The notes under the pieces were generated by a model that saw only the letters and a list, made by a program, of their open reading frames with translations, ran no database searches and was not told where the DNA came from. The position numbers and the translations under genes were made by a program. Of a stretch of DNA of 9,860 nt, positions 1 to 5,819 are shown one piece after another. Every line of letters starts with the position of its first letter. The stretch's first letter is position 1. The DNA comes from an uncultured Desulfobacterales bacterium (GTDB lineage: Bacteria > Desulfobacterota > Desulfobacteria > Desulfobacterales > G020354645): assembly GCA_947259865.1 (NCBI GenBank), contig CAMYNZ010000118.1, positions 792-10,651 of the forward strand. The letters run 5' to 3'.

Positions 1-543
1 ACATCCTTGCACACAATTTTCGGCTTATTGGCCTGTGGGGTGATATCCAGAATATTGGCTGCTCGAAAGAATTTAAGAGAAACCGAACAGTTGCTCGTCG
101 CCGGGTTATTGCACGATATCGGCCGGCTGGTCGTTTATGCCTACTTTCCCGAGTTAGCCCGGAAACTATTAAACCGGGCCTTTGTATCGAACCAGATACT
201 TTATCAAGAAGAACAAGCGTATCTGGGTTGCCAGCACACGGATGTTGCAAAGTATTTGTTGCATAAATGGAAACTACCCAGTAATATTGAAAATAACGTC
301 GTACACCATCACAATCCGTCAGCCGCAGAAAATAACGAACAGGCCGCCATTGTTCATCTGGCCGATATCATCGTCAACGGATTGGGTTTCGGAACCAGTG
401 GAGAACGCTTGGTTCCGCCGCTGGATACGGAATCCTGGGACAACCTCAAACTTTCACCGAACTGTTTTGAATCCGTAATTGAACAGGCAACCCACCAGTT
501 GTTTGCGCTTGAAGTATTCTTGCAGGGTCTGGAAACCAGATGA
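1..543 (+). CDS. HDOD/HD-domain signalling protein, C-terminal part (5' end outside window)
   Basis: The frame is open from base 1, so this is the 3' part of a longer gene; the TTG at 7 is probably not the true start. About 180 residues are visible. They hold an HD-type motif (LLHDIG, H and D at about residues 38-39 of the visible part), followed by a helix with HTDVAKYLL, a WKLP turn and a VVHHHNP segment near residue 100, then AIVHLADII. This order is typical of the C-terminal half of HDOD domains, the HD-GYP/HD relatives found in signalling proteins and often lacking demonstrated catalytic activity. The stop overlaps the start of the downstream hybrid histidine kinase (ATGA at 540-543), which implies translational coupling and a shared pathway. 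No membrane segment is visible in this part. The missing N-terminus could carry a receiver or other domain. Family call confident; function and partner inferred. Confidence 0.85.
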   Translation, partial: TSLHTIFGLLACGVISRILAARKNLRETEQLLVAGLLHDIGRLVVYAYFPELARKLLNRAFVSNQILYQEEQAYLGCQHTDVAKYLLHKWKLPSNIENNVVHHHNPSAAENNEQAAIVHLADIIVNGLGFGTSGERLVPPLDTESWDNLKLSPNCFESVIEQATHQLFALEVFLQGLETR

Positions 544-2306
544 ATGTCGAAAAAGACATAGATATCCAGAAGTTGTATCAGCGTATTGCCTATCTTGAGC
601 AGAACAGGCGTTTTATCCAGAACGCCCTGGAAATGGCGCTTTCACTGGGAGATTTTCAGCAGAACATCAACAATGGTCACGGCCCTGAAAAGATCTTACA
701 GGAAGCTGATGTGCGAGTTCAGCAACTATTCCCCTTTGATGCAACTGCCCTGTACCTTGTCGAGGAGGATAAAGCCAACTTTCAACTTGGAGTTTGCGAA
801 CCGCCTTATCTAAAGGAATTCGTAAATGCGGAAGTTGAATCCATGATCGATAAGGGTAATTTTGCATGGGCCGTAAGGGAGCGAAGGGGTATTTTCGTCC
901 CGTCAAAAGATCGTTCCCGCAGATTTGTGCTGCATGTGATCGCAACCAGTTCACGCATCCGGGGAATGTTTGTAGGATTATTGGCCGGTAAAGGCAAAAA
1001 AATTCCGGATAGTGCACTTATTCTATTATCGATTGTTCTTCTGAACACAGCCAGTGCACTGGAAAGTCATGAATTCTATAAGCTCATGCGTGACCAGAAT
1101 AAAATCCTGCGACAAAAAATTGAAAAAAGAACCCGGGAACTGGCTCGTTCTGAAAGACAGCTCCAACAGATTGATAAAATACAGGCGATCGGTACACTGG
1201 CCGGTGGTATTGCCCACGACTTTAACAATATTTTATTCCCTATCAGCGGTTATACCGAGATGTCCATTGACGATGCACCTGAAAACAGCGAGATACGAAC
1301 GAACCTGGAGAAGGTGTTAAAAGCTACCGGCCGGGCACGGGACCTGGTGGATCAGATATTGACGTTCAGCCGTCAGAGCAGCCAGGAATATAAACCGCTC
1401 AGAATCCAACCGATTATTAAGGAAGCTTTCAAACTGTTACGCGCAACGTTGCCGACCACGATTGAATTCACCCGCAACATCGACAGCCGTTGCGGTGCCA
1501 CTACCGGCAATCCCACCCAGATCCACCAGGTGATCATGAACCTCTGCACCAATGCGTTCCATGCGATGCAGGACAAAGGCGGCAGACTCGAGGTCAATCT
1601 CTCCGAGGTGGATCTTGGCGCTGATGAAATTCTCGATAAAATGGTCATGAACCCGGGCAAGTATCTCCGCCTGGAAGTAATCGATACGGGTCAGGGCATG
1701 CAACCGGAGGTGCTGGCGCGGATTTTCGAACCGTATTTTACCACCAAAGATCCTGGAAAAGGAACCGGTCTGGGGCTGTCGGTTACCCACGGTATTGTCA
1801 AAAGTCACGGCGGAGATATAAAGGTATCCAGTCAACCGGGAAAGGGAACCACGTTTCATGTTTATTTTCCGTTGATCGAGCACGTCATTACTGAAGCCCA
1901 ATCCGTGTCGACTGAAATAGCCGCCAGAGGCACGGAGCACATCTTGCTTATCGATGACGAAATCCAGATTGTTCAAATGGAACAACAGATGTTGCAACGG
2001 CTCGGTTACAGCGTAACGATTCGCACCAACAGCCTGGACGCTCTGGAAACATTCGCCCGGCAACCCCATAAATTTGACCTGGTGATCTCCGACATGACCA
2101 TGCCGGATATGACAGGTGTGGATCTGGCGCCGCAACTTTTAAAGATCAGACCCGACATTCCCATTATCCTCTGTTCCGGATTCAGCGAAGTCATTGCAGA
2201 AGATACGGTCAAATCCATCGGCATTCGGGAATTCATTCAAAAACCGATTGCGATCAACGACCTTGCCATGACCATGCGAAAGGTCCTGGACAATAAAAAA
2301 AGTTGA
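540..2306 (+). CDS. GAF-like hybrid histidine kinase with C-terminal receiver domain
   Basis: 588 residues with no obvious signal peptide or transmembrane helix, so probably a cytoplasmic sensor. Residues about 20-175 look like a GAF-type sensory domain (LFPFDATALYLVEE near 62-76), followed by a charged probable coiled coil (about 180-212). The HisKA dimerisation domain has the phospho-acceptor His226 in GIAHDFNNIL. The HATPase domain shows the N box (NLCTNAFHAM, 334-343), G1 (DTGQGM, 382-387), F box (IFEPYFTTK, 395-403) and G2 (GKGTGLGLS, 406-414). A receiver domain spans about 467-585, with the acidic pair D472/D473, phospho-acceptor D518 (ISDMTMPD), S546 and K568 (QKP), so both phosphorelay modules look intact. 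The AHDFNN-type H box is common in hybrid kinases of deltaproteobacteria. It starts at the ATGA overlap with the HDOD gene. No DNA-binding regulator is adjacent, so the output is unknown; the HDOD protein is the obvious candidate partner. Confidence 0.93.
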   Translation: MNVEKDIDIQKLYQRIAYLEQNRRFIQNALEMALSLGDFQQNINNGHGPEKILQEADVRVQQLFPFDATALYLVEEDKANFQLGVCEPPYLKEFVNAEVESMIDKGNFAWAVRERRGIFVPSKDRSRRFVLHVIATSSRIRGMFVGLLAGKGKKIPDSALILLSIVLLNTASALESHEFYKLMRDQNKILRQKIEKRTRELARSERQLQQIDKIQAIGTLAGGIAHDFNNILFPISGYTEMSIDDAPENSEIRTNLEKVLKATGRARDLVDQILTFSRQSSQEYKPLRIQPIIKEAFKLLRATLPTTIEFTRNIDSRCGATTGNPTQIHQVIMNLCTNAFHAMQDKGGRLEVNLSEVDLGADEILDKMVMNPGKYLRLEVIDTGQGMQPEVLARIFEPYFTTKDPGKGTGLGLSVTHGIVKSHGGDIKVSSQPGKGTTFHVYFPLIEHVITEAQSVSTEIAARGTEHILLIDDEIQIVQMEQQMLQRLGYSVTIRTNSLDALETFARQPHKFDLVISDMTMPDMTGVDLAPQLLKIRPDIPIILCSGFSEVIAEDTVKSIGIREFIQKPIAINDLAMTMRKVLDNKKS

Positions 2307-2338
2307 TAGCATTGGGTTTGCGGTCAATCAGAATGCTA
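2290..2338 (-). terminator. candidate intrinsic terminator of nth
   Basis: A perfect 7-bp inverted repeat, TAGCATT (2307-2313) and AATGCTA (2332-2338), has an 18-nt loop and includes the nth stop codon. Read on the minus strand, the stem is followed after 5 nt by seven T (complement of the A run 2295-2301), the layout of a rho-independent terminator. The stem is AT-rich and the loop long, so it may be weak. The U tract lies inside the 3' end of the convergent kinase gene. Confidence 0.4.
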
Positions 2339-2971
2339 CCGTGTTTTGAATGCATAGGGACAACGCTCGTTGAGCGGGCAGGTCGGGCATTTCGGCTTCC
2401 GGGCCGTGCAGGTTTCTCTTCCAAAATAGATAAGCTGAAGGGAAAAATCGCTCCAATCTTTTTTGGGGATTATTTTCATAAGATTGTGTTCAATTTTGAC
2501 CGGTTCCTGGTTCAAGGTCAGTTTGAGCCGCTGTGAAATCCTGGCTACATGGGTGTCGACCACCAGACCCGGAATACCAAAGGCGGCCCCCAGCACCACG
2601 TTGGCGGTCTTTCGTCCGACGCCCGGCAGTTTAATCAACTCCTCCATTGAGGCCGGCACCTTACCATTATAATTTTCTTTTAACTTTCTGGCACAGTTTT
2701 TAATATTTTTGGCCTTGTTGCGGAAAAATCCGGTCGGGCGAATAAGCGTTTCAATCGTTTCAAGTGGTGTTTTGATAAAATCATCGGGGGTTCTCAGCGT
2801 TTTAAATAACTGTCGGGTTACGCTGTTTACCTGTTTATCGGTGCACTGGGCGGAAAGAATCGTTGCTACCAAAAGTTCAAAGGAATTGCGATAAAAAAGC
2901 TGTGTCTTGACTTGGGGATAAGTCAATCTTAGTATTTTTCGTATCGCATCAGCTCTTGGTTTGAGTTTCAT
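2336..2971 (-). CDS. nth: Endonuclease III, DNA glycosylase/AP lyase with 4Fe-4S cluster
   Basis: 211 residues, the size of E. coli Nth, and its key residues align with a one-residue offset. The helix-hairpin-helix LPGVGRKTANVVL (115-127) holds the Schiff-base lysine K121. The catalytic aspartate is D139 in VVDTHVAR. The C-terminal cluster ligands are C188, C195, C198 and C204 with the family spacing C-x6-C-x2-C-x5-C. The enzyme removes oxidised pyrimidines and cleaves the abasic site in base excision repair. A conserved helix, LLVATILSAQCTD, is near residues 34-45. The ATG start leaves a normal N-terminus; a purine-rich AAGAGAT lies just upstream as a weak ribosome binding site. It appears monocistronic: convergent with the histidine kinase (29 bp between stops) and divergent from the PP-loop gene across a repeat element. 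Nothing is missing or broken. Confidence 0.97.
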   Translation of the reverse strand: MKLKPRADAIRKILRLTYPQVKTQLFYRNSFELLVATILSAQCTDKQVNSVTRQLFKTLRTPDDFIKTPLETIETLIRPTGFFRNKAKNIKNCARKLKENYNGKVPASMEELIKLPGVGRKTANVVLGAAFGIPGLVVDTHVARISQRLKLTLNQEPVKIEHNLMKIIPKKDWSDFSLQLIYFGRETCTARKPKCPTCPLNERCPYAFKTR

Positions 2972-3146
2972 CGTTGATCTCTTGTCCGGAGAACTCTATC
3001 CGTTCGGTAAAATCGATAGACAACATGTGACTAGCAGCTGTCTCAAAAATAGCAGATCGCGTTCAATGGCCCCGCTGAAGCGGGATTACATATCTAATTT
3101 AAACAGATTAATGTATGCATCAAGGCGTCCTGTGGCTTGAAAGCGG

Positions 3147-3174
3147 AGTCCGCCAACGCACTCTGGCGGATGAA
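3147..3174. repeat. CCGCCA/TGGCGG hairpin repeat, copy 1
   Basis: A 7-bp stem TCCGCCA (3149-3155) and TGGCGGA (3164-3170) encloses an 8-nt loop. The 28-bp segment matches copy 2 at 3321-3348 in 23 of 28 positions in direct orientation. Most differences fall in the loop, while the stem is conserved. It lies inside the 332-bp element. Confidence 0.6.
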
Positions 3175-3182
3175 CGTACACC

Positions 3183-3206
3183 TCGTGGCTGGAAGCCACT
3201 CCCACT
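3183..3206 (-). repeat. REP-like palindrome, copy 1 (inverted)
   Basis: On the minus strand this reads AGTGGGAG followed by a stem GTGGCT and AGCCAC (sharing the last G) around a 3-nt loop, then GA. It matches the copy at 3252-3275 in 19 of 24 positions. GTGGGAG-type heads with a short GC-rich hairpin resemble the REP sequences associated with RAYT (TnpA-REP) transposases in other Proteobacteria. Confidence 0.6.
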
Positions 3207-3251
3207 AATTGTTAAACATCATGGTATTTACTAAACCCTTCCAATATGAAC

Positions 3252-3275
3252 AGTGGGAGCGGCATCTTGCCGCGA
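3252..3275 (+). repeat. REP-like palindrome, copy 2
   Basis: AGTGGGAG leads into a 6-bp stem GCGGCA (3259-3264) and TGCCGC (3268-3273) with loop TCT. It is inverted relative to copy 1 with 45 bp between, a layout like a bacterial interspersed mosaic element. Relative to copy 1, two stem base pairs differ by changes on both sides (T-A to C-G and T-A to A-T), so pairing is kept. Confidence 0.6.
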
Positions 3276-3320
3276 TTAATCAGCATTCCAAGCCGCGGGA
3301 CAACACAGCCATTGGGCGCT

Positions 3321-3348
3321 AGCCCGCCAAAGATCTCTGGCGGATAAA
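3321..3348. repeat. CCGCCA/TGGCGG hairpin repeat, copy 2
   Basis: A 6-bp stem CCGCCA (3324-3329) and TGGCGG (3338-3343) has an 8-nt loop AAGATCTC. It is a direct repeat of the segment at 3147-3174 and sits just inside the right terminal repeat of the element. Confidence 0.6.
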
Positions 3349-3390
3349 ATGCATTTTTGAGATAGCTTTAAATAACAAACGGTCAATAAC

Positions 3391-4386
3391 ATGATATCAC
3401 AATCAAAGAAAGTGCGAGCCCTGGGGCTGTGCTCCGGGGGCCTGGACAGCATGTTAGCCGGTTTGATACTGCGCGATCAGGGCATAGACGTCGAATGGAT
3501 TACCTTTGAAACCCCTTTTTTCTCTGCTGCCAGGGCCCGGAAAGCCTCTCGCCTCACCGGTATACCCATAACCGTCAAATCCATCACGCCTGAATATTTA
3601 GAAATGTTAAAAAATCCCCCGGCTGGTTACGGGAAATACATGAACCCCTGTCTGGACTGTCATACCATGATGTTCAAACTTGCCGGGGAAATGATGAAAG
3701 AAAAAGGATTTGATTTTCTATTCAGCGGCGAGGTTCTCGGTCAACGTCCCATGTCCCAGACCAGGCCATCCTTGCGATATGTGGAAAAGCATTCGGGCTT
3801 TGACGGTTACATTCTGCGCCCCCTCTGTGCCAGGAAGTTGCCTGAAACAATTCCGGAAAAGCAGGGCCTGGTAAATCGTGAGCTGCTGCTGGGTTTGGCG
3901 GGCAGATCCCGCAAACCCCAAATAAAACTGGCCAAAAACTTTGGTATAGAAGAATATCCCACCCCGGCTGGGGGCTGCCTGCTCACCGATAAGGGTTTTT
4001 CGCGCCGCTTGCAGGACTTTTTTGAACACCAGACGACCTGGACCGAAAACGAGCTATGTCTTTTAAGGCATGGGCGCCATCTTCGCGTGAAGGAAAACAC
4101 CAAAATAATCATTGGCCGAACCCAGGAAGACAATCAGAATATACTCAATTACCACGACCCCAACGCCGATACGATTATAGAAGTAAAAGATTTCCCGGGA
4201 CCGGTTACACTGGTGCCCCGGGGCGGCAGCAAGGAAATGCTAACCCTGGCGGCATCTATTTGCGTGGGATACAGCAAGGCACCGGGTTTAGCACCGGTGG
4301 AAGTATCCATTACCAGTTCGAAAAATTGCCGAACCATCACGGTGCTTGGAATCCCGCCCAAAGATATCCAACATTTTATGGTATAA
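3391..4386 (+). CDS. PP-loop ATPase, ThiI/MnmA-like tRNA sulfurtransferase with probable NFACT-R-like C-terminal domain
   Basis: 331 residues. The ATP-pyrophosphatase P-loop SGGLDS is at 15-20, at the very N-terminus, so there is no THUMP domain; no rhodanese domain follows either, unlike E. coli ThiI. C87 and C90 (CLDCH) and C196 (PAGGCLLTD) are the conserved-looking cysteines. This CxxC-plus-distal-Cys layout resembles the three cluster ligands of the 4Fe-4S-dependent thiolases such as TtuA; a cluster here is inferred. FSGEVLGQRP (111-120) is probably an ATP/substrate loop. Residues about 220-331 resemble the NFACT-R type RNA-binding module that accompanies short ThiI-like proteins. The likely role is activating a tRNA uridine for thiolation (s4U8 or another site); the target is not readable from sequence. 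The ATG has no clear Shine-Dalgarno. The gene stands alone, 24 bp after the 332-bp repeat element. Confidence 0.8.
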   Translation: MISQSKKVRALGLCSGGLDSMLAGLILRDQGIDVEWITFETPFFSAARARKASRLTGIPITVKSITPEYLEMLKNPPAGYGKYMNPCLDCHTMMFKLAGEMMKEKGFDFLFSGEVLGQRPMSQTRPSLRYVEKHSGFDGYILRPLCARKLPETIPEKQGLVNRELLLGLAGRSRKPQIKLAKNFGIEEYPTPAGGCLLTDKGFSRRLQDFFEHQTTWTENELCLLRHGRHLRVKENTKIIIGRTQEDNQNILNYHDPNADTIIEVKDFPGPVTLVPRGGSKEMLTLAASICVGYSKAPGLAPVEVSITSSKNCRTITVLGIPPKDIQHFMV

Positions 4387-4463
4387 ACCAAGCCGCAGAA
4401 GAACTAGGCTACCTTAATAATATTGACGGGTATATGTATGTAATTCGGGTTTGTTTCAAAACG

Positions 4464-4607
4464 TGAACATCGAACATCCAGCGCCCAACGTCCAACGCCG
4501 AATGAAAAAAAAGCCAATTGCTTAACATTGAACACCTATTTTTGTCTCTTCATCTTTTCTAATTCAACATTCAATGTTGGACGTTCGATGTTGGACGTTC
4601 TTTTTTT
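4464..4607. repeat. Degenerate short-unit repeat in inverted arms; possible terminator between convergent genes
   Basis: The left arm (about 4464-4504) is built of 6-8 bp units such as GAACATC, GAACATCC, AACGTCC, ending GAATG. The right arm (about 4566-4600) is the inverse of the same unit type (complement GAACGTCC, AACATC, GAACGTCC, AACATT, GAATG). A further AACATTGAAC unit lies at 4524-4533. Seven T follow the right arm on the plus strand (4601-4607), so pairing of the arms could end transcription from the PP-loop gene; this is inferred. An A8 run next to the left arm (T on the minus strand) could serve rlmN. The right arm lies inside the rlmN coding region and encodes its tail. Similar units are widespread in intergenic DNA of several deltaproteobacteria. 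Confidence 0.6.
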
Positions 4608-5642
4608 CCTTTGCCTGTGGGCCCTTAGTTGACCGCAGGCTGCAGATATATCTTCGCCCTTGCTACGGCGGACAATGGCCGTGTAGTTGTTTTTCAACAA
4701 AATTTGCAAAAACCGGGTGATCACGGATTCATCCGGTCGTCTGAATTCACTGCCCTCAAAAGCGTTAAACGGGATCAGATTTATTTTGGCCCTTACCGGG
4801 TGCAGGAGCTTTGCAAGCCGATGGGCATCTTTTTCCGAATCGTTAATCCCTTTTAAAAGAATGTATTCAAAAGTGATCCGACGGTGAGGCTTTAAAGGAT
4901 AACGGCGGCATGCTTCCAGCAATCTTTCGATAGGGTACGTGCGATTTATGGGCATTAGCCGGTTTCGGGTGCTGTTATCCGCAGCATTCAAAGATATGGC
5001 CAGGCTTACCGCGGTGTCTCGTCCTAAATCGGGAAGTCTGTCAACCAGTCCCGCAGTCGAAAGGGTAACTCTGCGCTTCGCAAAACCGAGTCCCTGGGTT
5101 TTATGGGTTAGGGTATCAATGGCCTTTACCACATTGGCATAATTTGCCAGAGGCTCCCCCATCCCCATCAGCACGATGTTGCTCAGATGCCGGGGATCGT
5201 CCAGTGCCTTTTGAATATCACGCACCTGGGCGATAATCTCACCACTGGTCAGGTTGCGCGCCAGCCCTCCCTGCCCCGTGAAACAAAATCGGCAGCCCAG
5301 GGCGCACCCGACCTGGCTGGATATACACAGGGTGAGATGACCCCGCTCGGGAATCAGCACGCTTTCGATCAAGTTCCCGTCCGAAAGTCTGAACAAATAT
5401 TTCTTTGAACCATCCCGGGATCTTTTAACCCGAATTTTTTCCAGGCGGTCTATCGAAAAACGTGAAACAAGCAGTTTGCGATTTTCTTTGCTCAAATCGG
5501 TCATCGTTTCAAAAGCATCAACCTGTCGCTGATAAATCCATTGCAGGATCTGCGCGGCGCGATATGAGGCAATGCCATGTTCATCGAGCCATGCGGTAAG
5601 CTGGTCTTTGGACATTTCTTTTATGTCTGTCTTGGGTATCAT
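4536..5642 (-). CDS. rlmN: Dual-specificity 23S rRNA/tRNA adenine-C2 methyltransferase (radical SAM)
   Basis: 368 residues. It methylates A2503 of 23S rRNA and A37 of some tRNAs using two SAM molecules and a methyl-cysteine intermediate. The radical SAM cluster motif is C113, C117, C120 (GCALGCRFC). C106 (TLCISSQ) and C336 (DISAACGQL) match E. coli C118 and C355, the latter being the cysteine that carries the methyl group. Other family motifs are VLMGMGEPLANY (157-168), RRVTLSTAGL (190-199) and SLAISLNA (213-220). The N-terminal helical domain (KDQLTAWL, AAQILQWIYQR) supports the ATG at 5642; an ATG 11 bases upstream is out of frame and soon stops. The last ~20 residues (about 346-365, with RTSNIERPTLNVELE) are encoded by a repeat and are unlikely to belong to the enzyme fold. 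It is divergent from ffh and convergent with the PP-loop gene. Confidence 0.96.
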   Translation of the reverse strand: MIPKTDIKEMSKDQLTAWLDEHGIASYRAAQILQWIYQRQVDAFETMTDLSKENRKLLVSRFSIDRLEKIRVKRSRDGSKKYLFRLSDGNLIESVLIPERGHLTLCISSQVGCALGCRFCFTGQGGLARNLTSGEIIAQVRDIQKALDDPRHLSNIVLMGMGEPLANYANVVKAIDTLTHKTQGLGFAKRRVTLSTAGLVDRLPDLGRDTAVSLAISLNAADNSTRNRLMPINRTYPIERLLEACRRYPLKPHRRITFEYILLKGINDSEKDAHRLAKLLHPVRAKINLIPFNAFEGSEFRRPDESVITRFLQILLKNNYTAIVRRSKGEDISAACGQLRAHRQRKKRTSNIERPTLNVELEKMKRQK

Positions 5643-5742
5643 TTTGTTTGCATTGATCCGGCTGTTGCGCTATTTGGACAAGGTGCCATGGCGTTCGGGG
5701 GACCTTCCATAAAAATTTGATATTATGCTGCCGTTATTTATC

Positions 5743-5771
5743 TTGACATAACATGGTTATCATATTACGTT
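5743..5771 (+). promoter_or_regulatory. candidate distal sigma70-type promoter for ffh operon
   Basis: A perfect -35 box TTGACA (5743-5748) is followed after 17 bp by TACGTT (5766-5771), a poor -10 box matching TATAAT at three positions. It lies in the AT-rich divergent spacer between rlmN and ffh. Alternative to, or in tandem with, the proximal site. Confidence 0.35.
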
Positions 5772-5798
5772 AAAAGTTTTAAATATTATTGATATAAT
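5770..5798 (+). promoter_or_regulatory. candidate proximal sigma70-type promoter for ffh operon
   Basis: A perfect -10 box TATAAT (5793-5798) has TTAAAA (5770-5775, four of six to TTGACA) 17 bp upstream. Transcription would begin near 5805, leaving about 15 nt of leader with AGG at 5810-5812 as ribosome binding site before the ATG at 5820. The short leader is a caveat. Confidence 0.45.
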
Positions 5799-5819
5799 TG
5801 AATAAAATCAGGTTTGTTC

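Larger units (their letters stand above)
3036..3367. repeat. 332-bp element bounded by inverted repeats (MITE-like or composite REP element)
   Basis: The ends are near-perfect inverted repeats: AGCTGTCTCAAAAATAGCA at 3036-3054, and TGCATTTTTGAGATAGCT at 3350-3367, whose complement reads AGCTATCTCAAAAATGCA (one substitution and one single-base indel). Inside there are a CCCGC-TGAA-GCGGG hairpin (3071-3084), two directly repeated CCGCCA/TGGCGG hairpins and an inverted pair of REP-like hairpins, all listed separately. No credible ORF is present. It fills most of the 419-bp gap between the divergent nth and PP-loop genes (2972-3390), so promoters of either gene could lie in or beside it. No target-site duplication was obvious. 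A non-autonomous mobile element is inferred, not shown. Confidence 0.6.

Noticed and set aside
1437..2135. 232-residue open frame on the minus strand inside the histidine kinase
   Set aside because: It is antisense to the HATPase and receiver domains, whose motifs are all on the plus strand; the minus translation shows no recognisable domain.
3036..3367. Possible CRISPR array, because of several similar short palindromes
   Set aside because: The repeats are of two different types, in mixed orientation, with irregular spacing and no uniform spacers.
5643..5819. Possible 4.5S RNA (ffs) gene next to ffh
   Set aside because: No long hairpin with the conserved GGAA tetraloop region was seen; the stretch is AT-rich and promoter-like.
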